The notes under the pieces were generated by a model. The model worked only from the letters and a program-made list of their open reading frames with translations, made no database searches and was not told where the DNA came from. The translations under genes and the position numbers were made by a program. A stretch of DNA of 64,000 bases from Pyrocephalus nanus (taxonomy: Eukaryota > Chordata > Aves > Passeriformes > Tyrannidae), in contig CM076268.1 of the NCBI GenBank assembly GCA_038380795.1, positions 15,690,001 to 15,754,000 on the forward strand, given 5' to 3'. Shown here piece after piece: positions 1 to 14,900 of the stretch. Position 1 is the first letter of the stretch; each line of letters begins with the position of its first letter.

Positions 1-3000
1 CAGTTATCCATCTCTCCTAAACACAGTTTACAAAGGTAAATTTGTCTGGATACTGAGTACCATTTATTTAGACAATCACATTTATCTCATTGCTAGTATT
101 AAAGACATTTCCATTAATTAAAAAGTACCAAACAACTTTCCAGAGAGGAGGAGCTACACAAATGGGGTTGCAGGGTCTATATTCAGGCAGCTGTAAAGAT
201 TATTTATCTCAGCAATGACCCAGTAAAGGTTTTGTGAGCATTTCAGAAATTTCTTATATAACCATATAATACTAGAAATTATTACAATGTTATAACAAAA
301 ATTCTTATCTTTCATTATCTTATAAAGAAGCCTTATGTCCTCCCATGTTCCTCTAGTAGGACACTGCAAATGTGACACCTGAATTGTTCGTGTATCTTAT
401 AATTAGTTATGATAGTTACCAGGTGGTAGAATTGATGCACCTTGCAGTAACACCGCAGCATTTCTAGACCTATTGACACTACAGAATATACAAACAGTAG
501 AATGTGTGAGATTTATGCCTTCCACATTTAGAGATATTAAACCATGATGCATTTAATAAAGACAGATGTACTTAAACCAAAATACCAGAAACTGGGAAAA
601 GCCTATTGCTGTCATTCCCAAAAAGGCTATTGCCATGATTCACAAAAAGCTTTTGACTATACATTCAAATTTGAGTAGTACAGAAAAGCTTCTTTGGCTT
701 GCAGTTCCCACATCATCAAGCTGAGGAGATAATTAGACCAGGTAATATAAAAGAGAGAATAAATAAGAGTAAGTACCACAAATAGTGTTGTTGCAGAGGG
801 AAGAAAAACTTAGGAATAATATGATGTGATATGTTGCCCTCTCAACAATTTTTGCAAATCATGCCAAGGTAAGAGAGCTTCTCTCACTTCCTGGCTATTG
901 AGCAAAAGCATCAGGTAACAACTAACAGCACGCTGAGTCCTGACAGAGCTCTTCCTGCACACTCCACTGAAGTAAGCTGTAGACAAAAGTCAGAGCCAGC
1001 ATCAGAGAAGCTGAAGGAATTGCTGATGAGGATTAGACATTTCTTTGTGTTATCTACAGAGAGAAAACAGAACAGATGTTCGTCCGAGTGATGTGTTGAG
1101 AATTTTGCAGGTGAAGGAAAAATCAATTAGACGCCTCTTTTTATCCTAGAAATTTGAACTGAAGGAAGCTGAAAAGCAGAGTGGAATGGAGCAGAATTCT
1201 CACCTTTTTTGATTTATTGAGGTTCACAGTTCCACTAATGCAGAACTAATTACAGGAGAAGTAACCTAGCTGGGTAATTAATTCATAGCAGAAAATCTTG
1301 TATTATTCAGCTGAAGTTTTTAACCCAAAACCACTCTTGACAGAGTTTACACAAAAGCACTCTTTCCATTTCTTACTGACTTCACCTAATAATTCGGCAG
1401 CTGCCTGGAGTATCACAAAATATTTGCACATTTTTTATTTTGCAGTGTGCATTTCATGGCTCTACCTTTAGCTACAATGAAGGCGGTTTTTTCAACTTCA
1501 TAGAATTTTATTTCTTCAAGCCACCAGCAATGCTTTTTCCAGGCTATGTCAAGATCTGCTTCCCTTGTTTCATCTTGCAGAAAGCTCAATATTACTAACT
1601 CAATTCAAAACTGCAATAGCCCTAGAAATCCTGTCCCAGTGTAGCATTCATGTTTACTTAGCTGTGAACATATGTTGATCTATCTTTATAAAAAAAAAAA
1701 AAAACACACTGTACCTAGACATCTTTGAGAAAACAGTCTTTAGAGTCATCTTTCTGACTCTTTAAATGACTGATATGTCTTGTGCCATTATTTTATGATG
1801 CGCACCTGCTTATTAGAAAATTCAGTCATAAGTTTTGACACATTTTTATAAATTCTAAGAGATAATTCCACCTAATTGAACTAGTTGTATTATGAGCTTT
1901 ACTCCTCTTTATTGTGTTTACTGCTGCAGAGAGAATTCAGTTTTAAGAAATGAAAGTTAATTTCTATGTGAAAAGTCAGACTCAACGTAATATCACAAAA
2001 CTGCTAATCAAGATCGTTATTCAGTATTTAAGTGACAAATGAGAAGATCACATCATACAGAAGAACTTCACTAGAAAGTTTCAATGTCTTTCTTTCCATA
2101 AGGCTTCCTATATCCTTCTGGTTTTCTGTTCCTATGCTAAACTAATTATTAGCATATATTATGAAGCATGACAGCAGGAAGGTTATAAAGCAGGTAAATA
2201 AATTTGTAAATGCTTATCTGTTACAACAATTTACTCAAAATTTTATTAAAAATGCAGACTATTTTTAGTCACCGCATTTCTTGATGTTATTAAGAACACA
2301 ATTCAATAGTTTTCCTTTGCTGCTGGCAAATCATTATGAGGTTTACAATGCATTAATATGTCATCAATACAAGCATAATAAACAAAAGAGAGGCTAAATT
2401 TTCTGTAAAACTGTGTTATATGTGAAATTACAGAGTTGTAAAATCAGGTCACATTGGAGGAGAGAAAGGCCTGAATCCTGAGACTGTGCTAATGGCTATG
2501 AAAAGCAGGTACCAGTAGGTGCCAAAATTACCATATAGTCCAGAAAAAATATTTTGACATTACTATGTACATGTTTTCAAAACCCAGTCAGCTCATTCCC
2601 TGATACTCTGGGCTGCTCTTCTACAAGCTTCAGTCAAGCACCACAGAAGTGACAACCTATCACTCAAGCTTTCACTATCCAAAGCAAATAAGAAAATTTG
2701 GAGAAATTCTCTTGTATACACTTAGGCCAGACCACTGTTTTATTTACATGGGGTGCTGTGGAAAATACTGCCTTTTGTCTCTTACAACCTTACCCATCAA
2801 TCTGTGCTCTACAGACTCATCCCACAGAGCACCTGGATATCTCAACATAACGCACACAGCAACTGCACAACAACCTTTAACAAATGAGGAAGGCATGGGT
2901 TTAACAACATCCACAGACAACAGCTTTGACACCTGCAAGTGAATGTGTATCAAAACCTTGTCAAGAAGTAAAGGTCTGTGGAGGCAGATACTCCAGTACT

Positions 3001-6000
3001 AGTGAACTACATAGATTAAAATAATAATATAAGATGTAGTCGTGCTTTTTAATGTATGGAAAAGTAACACAAGATGTCTCTTGCTAGCATAATAAAATTT
3101 TATGTAAGCAAAATGGGACATGATATAAAAACTGTATACATGGGGGGGTGAATATACGAGTCAATCACTGAACTACACATTTAACGTTGATAAAATCATA
3201 TTTTGCTAGCAATTTGTGTCTACAGAAAATATTATGATTCCATTATCATGTGTAGGCACCCAATAAGGTACAAAATGTGCCATACTGCACAAGCCACAGA
3301 GGGAAAAGTCTATGTATATTTTCATACATCAGTAAATCCAGAAAATTCTGTCACAAGTAATTATATGTACAGTATATCTTTCCTTTTATACAGATTCCAT
3401 GGCTTCCTGGTTCCTTATTTCATTGGTATATAGGTTGTGTAAGTTAAAATGTCTTCTTTATCCTTTCCTGCACATTCTACAGGTGTGGAAAACAAGGAAA
3501 GGTGTTGGGATGGGGACACACAGATGTGACAGGGAACAGAGGAGGGACAGAACTGTGGACAATTATGCTTAGCTCAGAGGGCTGAAAAAAAAGGCTCTGT
3601 TCTGGTTGTAAACAACATAATGAAAGGAAACTGAACACAAATATTTCTTGATGAATACTGATAGAGGGACAATGAAGAAAGTATCTAAATAAAACTGTAA
3701 GAGTCGATGTTTCTTAGAGGGAATCTTAAAAAAAAATCCCATTTAAGGAAGAAAATATTAGAGGAAGTAATATTCTTCATTTTGATGCAGTGAGTGGAAA
3801 AAGATGGCTCTGCCCAGGAGAACAGCTTCTCAGTAGAAAGGCTTTGATGATGGCAAGGATGTAAGCATATATCAAGGACATTAACAAATACCCTAAAGAG
3901 CTATTCCCTCGTAGACCTTGTCAAATTAAAGTTCAAAGGTAGCAAAAATATCTTCAGAGCCTTTGCATTTAATTGTAAATTGTGTGCGTACATACTATAT
4001 ATACTTACACAATTTTGTCTCTTTAGTGCCGTATAAAATGATTTTGACCAAGTATTAAAGATACAGTTACAAGTAGTAATTGTTGGGGAAAACACTCTTC
4101 AGGAACCATTTATACATATTTTCTTCACTACTCACTGGTCAAAACCAACAGAGAACAAAACACAGACCCACCAACCTTTGTGGTGAGATGCACATGCTCC
4201 CTCCTGCTTCACAGCAAACCACAACAGGATCACCTCATGCCACCTCCACAGCTGCACTACCCACAAGCATGTTACAGTACAAATATCAGTGCAAACAAGC
4301 AGCAGTACAGTGTAGAAGGGGGGCAGAAACCTGGTCACTCACAGCCTAATACTGTACATTCGACATCAAAGCTTACAACTCAGCCTCTGCCTAAGATGTC
4401 TGAGCCAAAAGAAGTCAACTGCTGCACCTGACACTGTGACCATCAAAGAAAACTTGAAAAACCTTGCTCTTGCAAAGCCTGAGCAAACTAGGGTTAGAAA
4501 AATCAGCAGAGAAGGCATTTCATGTGATAGTAGAGCCAGCTGCTTTATGACTTACTTTTTAGAAAGGCTGTAGAGCCTTCTCAATCATCTCCACAGCAAG
4601 CAAGAAAGCTTTTAGCAATACATTAAAACAGTGATTTAGGTTTTCTTTTCTTGCTAAATTTGAGACTATTTTCTCTTTACAGCAGTGACTGAAGATCTAT
4701 CCTGTTGCTGTCTTTCCCAAGAAGCCATAGTTAATACAATCCTGTTACCCCCAGATATATGTATCTGGCCCTACAATCATTTGAGATACTGCCTTAGCTC
4801 TGTACCTGAAACATAAACATCAGCCCATCTGTATACAAACCTCAAACTGAGGAACCGCTTTTATTCCCACTCTAACTATGGCAAAATGAGCAAAGCAGTG
4901 TTGACCTGAAATCAAAGGCAATGGCTTCTGCAGGATCATGATGAGGTAAAGTTATGACTATGCTTAAATTTAGTGTTATTAACATTATTTTACCTCCTTG
5001 GCTTTACATATTAATAACATAGGATATCTTGGATAAAGGTTACAGATATAGCTGAAAGACACAAGAAGGGGAAAAAAAAGGGATTAAGGAAAGTTCAGAA
5101 ATATATATTAGGATTTAAGTTTGGCTTGTGCTTACCCAGAAGAGGTGTTAAGTATAGATACAAACAAGAGCAGTAACAATAACCTTGGACTTAGAGTAGC
5201 TAAGAAAGCCTAAATATGGGATAAGGGTTAGATAAGGGTCCAGATCAACAAAGTCAAATAATGTATACTTAGCTATCAGTATCAAAGGGGCCAGCAACCT
5301 CCAGTTATTATAAGTGATGCAATATCAACAATCAGGTTAGGACAATCATTAGGTTTGGGGAAAATAGAGCTCATTTGCCCATCTTTTCAACCAACTCTAG
5401 AAATAAGAAAATTGACTGAGCACTGATGTGAGCAAAGGTCTGAAACCTGTGCTTGGATTTTGCTAAAAGGAATTATTTTTGAACATTTTGAACAGGTTAA
5501 ATCTTTAGTTCAGGGTTCAACAGAGCTAAGCATTCAATTCAATATGATCCTAAGGCCTAAAAGTACTATAGTCCTAGAATTCTGGGCATGTGGACACTGT
5601 TAGGGTAGCTGGGGTCAGAATTGCTGGGATTATTTATTCACGTTACCAAACAGGTTCACGGTTAATTAATTCCTGTGCAAATAAAGGAACTTTCCTGTTT
5701 GTATAAGGGTGTTTGGTGTGGGGAGGCAACATCTGTGTTTGGGCTAACAGCATCCAACAGACAGGAGTCACACCTAACTCACAAGAAGCCACCAGGCTTG
5801 TTTTCCTTGTCATACAAGCAATAATTTCCCTCTGCAGAACTCTCAGCCGAGCTTTTGCACCTCTTCTCTACCTAAAGTACTCTAATCCTTTTCATCATCC
5901 TGTAGAGCAATCATATTAGGCCCCAAATTAAATACAGTTATTGAGCAAATTAGTGCATTGATGTGGGCAAGGGCTTTTTACTGAATGCAGAGACGCACTC

Positions 6001-9000
6001 GTGGTATAGCAGTGCAGGCAGGTAAAGAAAGTGGGTTTGGTTCATTTGCTGAACAATTGTTGAAAGAAATATTTGTTTGACTGGAAAAGGCAAAACATTG
6101 TCCACAAAATGAAACCAAAATGTTTCTCTGTGAGTAAAAGTGTTCATTCAACCAAAAAATGAGTTCTTGTATCAATTGTCCAAAAATAACCCACATTAAG
6201 CTTAGGTTGAAAAATGTGAAGCCAGGCAATATTGCATAAAGCAATTTCAAAATACTTACTCTCCTAATTCCTTATTTTATTTTTAAATGTAGGACTATTT
6301 TTATTATAAAATGTAATTCTTGAATGAGAAATAAAAAAATTCAAAAATCACCTTATTCTGCTGATGACATTCAGTGGTTTATCTAAGTTCTGCAAACACC
6401 AAATCTTAGATAAACATGAGTCCCAGAACAATCAGTTCCATATATTATGTGTTCGATCTCTGGCTTTTGTTAGATTTTGGTAACAGCACTGAACAGTATT
6501 TGGGGTGGAGGTTGTTTACAGTTGGTGGTTTTTTTCAACACATGCTGTTGTTTAAACAAGTTGCAAGCATTCCTTTAACTATGATCTTGATTTTTAATAG
6601 TCATATTTTGACATATCAGGACTAGCCCTAATGGGATATACTCAGATAAACTGATATGAAGCAATATGTAGTTATCTTGATAAATTCAAGCTCTCACCAG
6701 AAATACACAGCAAATGGGATTCATTCACCTTCATCAACTTTTGAGCAGTTGGACTGGTGGCAAATTCTCAGACACTGGAAACTCTTTATCAATGCTGGAT
6801 ATTTTTATGAAGTATATCCTTTAGTTCAATCACAATCATAAGATATAAAACAGGATTTTTTTCACATAAATCAATTTGTGTTATGCAAAACTCTTTATAT
6901 AACTCTACACTCTATAACGACTGTTAGTCATTTGCAACCTTAACATCTATCAATTTATTTGAAGGCTTCATGTTAAAGAACAAGATGAGTGCTGAGATTT
7001 CTACATGAAGTAGTTTCCATTTTCATTCCTGGTGTAAGGAGAGCTTCTGGATTATTTCTGCCTCAGCTAGTATAACTGAAACCTGAATAGATGGCAACAA
7101 AAAGCTTGTGTTTCAGTAAGAGATTCATCTAAGGTTTTCAGAAGCCTAAATAAGTAAACAAGAGTTCAGTAAGAGCTAAGGAAGAACGGTAGCCTTTACT
7201 CCACAACTGGTGCAGAAAAAATGTGCTTTTAACTTGTGGTGCCTGCACACATGTACACACATCTCACTTCTATTAATGCTAAAAACATTCTGTCCGTTTT
7301 GGGTAGGTCAGTGCTCAAAGCTGGAAACATTTATCATTCAGTTGGTACCACTTTAGTGGAGACAGCAGTCATATATCAGCAAAGATTCGGGACAGTGTGT
7401 TTTTCCCAAGAGACTGAGAGACTGAGGGAGTACATTAACCAGGAGCACATTTTCTATCTATCCAACTATTTATTACTACACCATGGAGGAAAGACAATTA
7501 TACCATAATATTTTGCATAATGGCCAAACATGTTACATGCCTTTTTAACACGTGACAAGTCCAGTCTGATTACACTTACAACCCATCGCAGAAACTTTAG
7601 TACTATCCATAGATGTTTCTTCAAGGGATTTGTTCTACATATAAATTCTTCTGGACCTAATCCCATAATTTTAATTGAAACTTACAAGACAACAATATGT
7701 CCATAACATGGAAATGAACTACTTTTTTTAAAAAGCCAGATTCCAGTGCTGGATCTAATAATATTTTATGTAGCAAATATTTGAAGAGTGAACTGAAATG
7801 GAGAAAGAATTGTTCAATGACAAGTTTAGATCAATTACTTCAACACAAAAGGATGATATCCCTACATGAAGACAATTCTGCCCTAAGAACAGCTCAGCTA
7901 AAATCCCATGTTCTTGTGAACATTGGTTTTGGTGGGAAAGGTGAGGAATGTCAAATACTCAAATAGCTCACCTGAGAAAGGAGGGGGAACTACTGCTCCA
8001 GACTGAGAACACACTCCCCATTTCCTCTAAAATCAAACTTATTTAAATAAAATAATCCTTTCAGAAATGCAACAACTGTCTTTGGCTCATTGTTAAGATA
8101 GAAATTTAAAAATTCTGGCCATTTTCAGAGATGGTCTGATAGAGATAATGATATTGTTTCCAATATACTGTTGACAGACTTCTTGAACTTGACTTACTGA
8201 AGTGTAAAAACTTATATGGAATGTCTGTGTTCAATATCATTTATTCACAAATGTCTAATTCAGAAATCACTTTTTAATCATTTCAAAAGTGGAGAGAAAA
8301 ATCCGTTAGGCTTAAAATCAATGGCTGTAGATCATCTTCAAATAAAGCCTTCACTGAAGACCTCATTTCAAACTGAACAAACATTAAATCCTGAAATTAT
8401 ATAATCAGCAAACATCTATTCACCAGAAAGTGTATCAAAGTCAGAACTTGGCATGTCATAATACAGCTCCTATTTACAAGGTATGTGCATTGGGAATATC
8501 AGCCCTGGCAGACAAACGAGAAGGTTAAACAGAGCACTTTGACACTTATTTCCCTTTCACCCACTGGTTACAATAAAAAGTAAATTTTGAAAATATTTTC
8601 TAGAGTTAGCACAATGTTTTTCTTATAAAGGTACAGTGAGAGGCTGCACAGCTGAACAGAGCAAAATTTTGTTTTTGTTTTGTTTTCACTGCTGACAAAT
8701 AGGAGAACATTAGAATTCTGTCTAACTTCAGTAATTATGACTTGCTTAAATTGTGTGAAATAGCTTTTAACCAGAACATGAAGATTTCCAAACAAAAGGC
8801 AAAGTATATAATTTCCTCTCAAAAGCATATCATTACTCTACTATAATCTTCCACACAGAATTTGCCAGGATAAACTAATAGTCAACTGTCATATTTAGCC
8901 CCCTTGATACCAAGTGTCAGTTATCAAAAAAAAACCCCAGTCCTATATCTTGTCATTAATCTGCACTGGGTTTTATCCACAGATCTCAAAACAAGCCAAT

Positions 9001-12000
9001 GAGCTGCCAACTATCTGACAGCTGCAAATGTCTCCTGCATGAATGTGGGCTAGATTCTTATCTCAGCTACAGCAGTAACAGTGAAAGGTCTTTTTGTAAA
9101 CACCATCAACATAAAAGAAGTGCATCAACTATCTATGGTAAAATTACAGGTAGAACCTGCATAAATACATGAAAGAAAACAATTCTGTGTGTGTAAGAGT
9201 TCCAAAACATACACTTAAATTAGCCATCCAGTCAAATAAATAAAGACACTATTACATTCCTTTTCAAGTGGCAAAAAAGAAACACCACTCCATTCCTGAA
9301 AACTAATTATACTGGTTTTGGTTCAGTAAGACATTTACTATTTGATTTTACGTATACATGGCGTGGCAATTATTTTGAGTCTAAAGATCTGTCAAACTTT
9401 TCTTTCAGGCGATTACTTTTCATTGTCAACAATAGTTGATGAGATTACCTGCTCCTGCTTTTAATCTCTCTTCTCCAGCTCTAACGATTCAATGCAGTTA
9501 AATACTCCCCCTTATGGTGTGTTACAACATGACATACTGCTTTGAATTCCTCTTTAAACACCAGCATATCGTAGATGCACAGTATATTTATCATCAGAGT
9601 TAAGACAGGTCTATGGCACTACAACACATCTCAGAAACCGTTTCACTGAATAAATCTGTGATATCAGATTTTTGCAACTGCAGATTGTCATTCATTGTTG
9701 TGCTTTGACGTGTTTTTCAGCATCATTATTGAATTTCAGAATAAATATATAGAACACATATACAGGGAAAGAATTTATTAAATCAGGACTGGCTGACTAG
9801 TGTTTTGCTCTTATTGGGATTTACACTGGACAATAAATACATCTATGCCTTGTTGATAGGAGATTTGCGACTGAATTCAATTATTTGAAATTGCATTCCT
9901 TAATCCTGTAAGAAACAAATGTAGCACAGTGAAATGAAATATCATTAAAATGGCATTCAATACATTTTCCTGAAGAAGTGGGAAAAACTGTTCAGTATGT
10001 TCATGTGGCCACTGACACCTACTCTCTGACTATATCTGGTGAGAACGACTTTCACCTCCTAGTTCAATACTCTTTCTTCAATGCAAGCAATCTATTTCAA
10101 AATGGATTAGCAACTTCATTGTGCTATTCTTTCAGAAGAAAGCTTTGCTGGTTAGACATCATATAATATCAGCTGGACTAGATTAAAAGCTATTCAACCT
10201 AAAATTCCATTCACCATTCAAAGTCTTTCACTGATTTTATTTTCACTCTAGTGTTGACTGAAAGCACACAGGGTATCTCACCTGCTATAACTTACTGTAA
10301 GATCTCATTCCAGTACAGTTTGTGCTAGCACACGTGTTCTGCTATGACCTCATCATGCTTGGGGAGGGAGCTGCAGGCAGGGAGGGAAGTATATTGATGT
10401 CCTTACCCAAAACGTTATTCAAACAGTAAAATGCATAGTTACCATCGATCCTCTTCTTTTTAACACTAGCTCATCTTCTCCAAATGTGCTGAAAAACATT
10501 CGTTAACAGTGATACGATTTTACCTCCTTTGTGCTAGGTCAGTCCAGCAAAGTGCTCTGTTCTCTTGCAAAGGCTTCAGAATTCAGCTGGTAACTTCAAA
10601 GAGCAGCAAGTGCTAACCTCTCCCAGAAGATCCTGTAATGTTAAGCAAAGCACATTAAGCATTAAGATCCTCTCTGGTGCTTCATTTGATTCAAGTTGTT
10701 CTGCCTGAACTTTAACTGAATAGTTCTGGGGTCATTTTGACAAAACTGCTCACTAAAAGGCATCCTTTCTGAAAGTGCTTTTATCTTTGCTTACTCAGTT
10801 TATAAAAATGAGTGGGGTTATCTGCGATGGATTTGTGGTTTAGATCTCTAAACAAAATAATCAGATTAACAATTTTCTGCGGCATATTTTTTGAGAGTGA
10901 ATGTTAAAAAAAATTATTTAAAACATTTATTAAAACACTCAAAAGTGTGTGAATAGTGCAGTAGATACAATCACCTGCGGAATTATGCAAAAACCTACTA
11001 AAATTTCCTCACCATAAAGTAAACCTCCATACTGAAATCACCATAGAATTAATAGTTTCTAGTACTATTTTTATCTCCTTGTGAGCATAAGGGGGTGGTG
11101 TCAACTCCATTAAAAAAGTTCACTTGATTTTGCTTTCGAAGTTTCCATAAAATGTCATGCCAAAAAAAAAAAAAAAATTCTTCTATTAGGCAAATATTTT
11201 ACAACTATATTAGGCAAATATTTTACAACCAAGTCTCAAGAAAGGTGGCTGCCTTTTGAAACAGGGAAGGTTATTCAACATTTCTCCTAAATTCTACTAT
11301 TATGAAGCTATGAAATACCACTGAGGAATTTTATATGAAATGCTAAATTTCAACCTTGCTCTTTCTGAGACTGATTGTATTCAAATAGAGTCTACTTTTG
11401 TAGGATAGATATTCTAGGATTCTTCATATACAGTTGCATAGAAATGCTTTCAAGAGTTTTTAAAACTAGAGTTAACAGCGGAAACTAGTTGCAAAGGTAT
11501 TTTAATAGGAAGTACAGACAGAGACTTTTGTATCAGAGGATTAAAAGCTATAAACACAGAAGCTCTGATTTTCAGACAGGGTGTGCAAACAGAAAGCAGC
11601 TTTTTCACCTTAGAATCACCTTACTGTTGACATGTCTTTAATCTTTCAAGAGGGGGACAGCACCCAACTCCCACAGGCAGTGTTTAATCTAAAGGCAGAC
11701 AAATTGACAGAAACTGAAGAAAAAAAGGCAGAAAGACAACTCTTATGAATATATTGCCTCATGTCAAACAGAGGGGGCTGGTTCTTTCTTTTCAGTGAGC
11801 TTTCCATCAGTAGCAGGGTGAAAGCTATTCTTCAAAGTTGGCCACCACATGCCTCCTAGGATGTTTCTTGCCCTCTCAGAAATTCATAACTATACTTTGT
11901 GCAGGAGTGATGTGTTTCAGCCTGCTTTGTTTGACAAGAAAGTATCTGAGCTCTCAAGTTTCCTGGGATACAAATAAGAAATCTGAAAGAGACTAATCTA

Positions 12001-12065
12001 AAAAAACCCTCACAAATATATTGCATTCTTTCTGGCCTTTCTTCCCTGCTGTTCTGCTCTTACAG
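1..12065. other. Intergenic, AT-rich, no gene recognised
   Basis: No exon, RNA gene or known repeat is recognised on either strand. Open frames are all about 100 codons or less and have chance-like composition. There is a 15-base A run at 1690-1704, another of 16 at 11162-11177, and a 22-base tandem duplication just after it. Confidence 0.6.
11184..11229. repeat. Short tandem duplication, 22-bp unit twice
   Basis: TATTAGGCAAATATTTTACA continues to AC and occurs at 11184-11205 and again at 11208-11229, separated by TA (period 24). It follows directly after a 16-base poly(A) run (11162-11177). A recent local duplication is the simplest reading. Confidence 0.9.
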
Positions 12066-12112
12066 AGTGTGTTGACTCACATGGGTTTGCATGCTGTGAG
12101 AAACAGCAAGAG
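12066..12112 (+). other. Exon-like segment with strong splice sites, possible untranslated exon
   Basis: A long pyrimidine tract (about 12022-12061) ends in CTCTTACAG. After 47 nt comes GAG/GTAAGAG, a near-ideal donor. The segment lies 12 kb upstream of the CLNK-like start codon on the same strand, so it could be a non-coding 5' exon of that gene or part of a separate non-coding transcript. It contains an ATG but has no recognisable peptide. Splice signals alone do occur by chance. Confidence 0.25.
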
Positions 12113-14900
12113 GTAAGAGCTGAGTGCAATTCATCTGTTATGAGAATGAAAAGGAAAATGAAAAGAATTATTTATAGTATCATGAAGTTCCTGAGCTCAG
12201 TCCATCCAGAGCAGAACCTCAGTTTCTAGAACTTAAGTCTGAGGTATTGAATACCTCAATTTAATCTTTTACTTGACCCTGCATTTATTTCTCGAGTCTT
12301 GGTACATAAACTTATGGGGAAAAAAAGAGAGAAAGATGCCCAGAAAAGAAAGAAATTATTTAATGAGTGATTGTGGGGCTTTTCAGATGTAATCTCAAAA
12401 TTACTTGATTGTTATTGTCCCTTACATATTACTGAGCTTTCTTTAAAACCAGAAACAAAAACTTGACTCTGGAAGCTGATGTAAGCACTTTGCAAACTAT
12501 CAATAGAAATTCTAAAGTTGGGCTGGCCAGTAAAACAACGCTGGTGGCATCATCTCAGTGATGCAATAGGGACACCAGATCAGAATGCCTGCAGCACAGG
12601 CTCATCTGTTATAAGTTAGGGGCGATTCCATTTCATTTTGCTGACAGAGGTATATCAGGGGCAGTGTGTGCTCCCACAGCTTTTGCACTACATGCCAGTC
12701 ATAGATACAGCACATGAAGTGCTTTGGTTATGAACTGGGGCACAGTTGGCCAAGAGGAGAGAATTGCCAGGGAATTCAATCGTCTGCTGTAGTCCACCAG
12801 TAATGGGGAGATGCAAAATTGCAAGCAGAAGTAATAGATCATGCTCTAGCCAGTGGAAAAGAGGTGACAAATGAGGCATGGGATGTTATGCAGAGTGTGT
12901 AGGTTCCAGAGGACGAAAGTCATCAGTGCATCACTTTTATCAGCCTGACATTTGTTGTTGACTTTTCTTTTAAGTTCTCATTTCATTTTAATAATAAAGG
13001 AATGAGGACATGAAGGCTATGCGTAAAAAATTCCCACTGGCTTTTCATAAAATACTTGAATCAAAAGAGACTTCAATTTATCAGGAATATAGGTAATATT
13101 ACAAAGGTCTTATTCACATCATACAACCAATCAGCTTCTGAAAACAGGCATGGAATTCTAAGGTAGGGCTGCTTTTGAGGCATTCAAAAACATAAAAGAA
13201 GCATATAAAAAACCTTACACTAGAGAGCAAAGTTTTGTGTTAATTTCTTCTCTTTCTCACTTCACATGGTTTACAGTTCACTTCTCTAGAAATTAAGTTA
13301 ATTTTTACTGGTTCTAGAGAGGTGAATATTTCTAGAGAAGTGAAGCATTCATCACTGAGGGAAAACAGGAAGCTTCTATTCTATTCCCAGTGTTCAGTTT
13401 ATTATCTCAGAAGTGCAAGTTTGCCCAATGCAGTGCATAGGGAAAAAAAAGCAAGGGGAAATCCAACTAAAACCATAATTACGACACTCAGTATCCAGCT
13501 GAATAGCAGCTTATCCTCCTTTATACTATCTGATAAAACATCAGTGTTCTTAAATACATCCATGTTATGTCAATCATTTATACTGGACACTGAAGTAGGC
13601 ATTTTGCAACAAAAGTCTTGCTGCAAATGAAGTTTATTCCCCACATTGCTTCAAAGTATATTCATCATTTGAGATATGTCATTCCCATGACAATGGGATC
13701 ACAAGGAATCATGGTATAACAATGCTAGACCAAACAGACAGAATGTCAGCAGTGTCAAACTGGCAAATACATCATTTAACCAGAGATCAAGAGAGAAAAT
13801 CTGAAGGTCAGAAATGCAATATTTATAATACTGTCAGTAGAGGGATGCATACCAAACACCTCATATCTAGACCCCTAAAAAGCTTATCAGAGGAAAGTTT
13901 ACAACGCACAAAAGCAGTGTTACTGTTACTGTAATGGTTACTCCATTAGTTTCCAAAATGCATGGATACTGAGCCCAGTATTTCCTAGTACATTCCCTAG
14001 AAACAGAAAAAAATCTTGAGATACATTTTAATGGTAGCAACACAAGCAGCAGTCAGCTACTACCCTTATTCCCACTAATTGCCACAAACTCCTCGCAGCA
14101 TTTTTCCAATGGGCAATACATATTTCCTTAGAAATAAAACAATATGATTAGGATGGCTTCTGGCTTTGGAAGAGAGAAGAGAATAAACTAAAACAATTCT
14201 GTATTGTCAAGTGATTCATACAAGACACTTAGGCACTGTGCAAAGAAAATACCTGCGAGAACATTCACAGGTTTTCTTGAGTATCTCTGTGACAACTGCA
14301 GATGTTAAAGCTACAAGGAAAAAGTTAGCAATAGTAAAAGTTAGTTCACAAGAAAAATGGAAGAAGAATTAACATAAACACACTAAACTCTGACTTGATT
14401 CAGCATATAACAATAGAACACTCCTTCACATTTGGTGTTTGTTCCTTTCATATCTTTCCTGTAATCATAACACCATTTTACCAAGATGTAATTTCACTTA
14501 ACACCATGGTGATAAAGATGTTCATTGACATTACCATTACCTAATTGATAAACAAAACCAACCTAATAAAAAGGATCTAGAACAAAAGGTTATGAAATTA
14601 AGTTTTGTGACTCAAATGAGAAAAATTCAAAAGCACTTTTCATCCTTTTCTTCTTGACAGTTCCTTCCTTTACAATTTATTATCGTAAACACAATATCTC
14701 TTTCATATCTCCCAAACACGTTCAGAATTTAAAAAAAAAAAAACAAACAAAAAAAACAATAGATCTCTCAGCTTTCACAGTCCTTTTTATTTATTGAGAT
14801 TTTATCATATTTTCTATTGACTGTCAAATAAACTCTGCTCATTAAATTTTATCTATGTCAACAGTCTAAGGACAAAAGACATGCAAAAGACCTATTTATG
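12113..14900. other. Intergenic, nothing recognised
   Basis: AT-rich sequence without a supportable exon. An A/C-rich run (13 A then CAAACAAAAAAAA) lies at 14731-14758, shortly before the CR1 relic. Confidence 0.6.
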
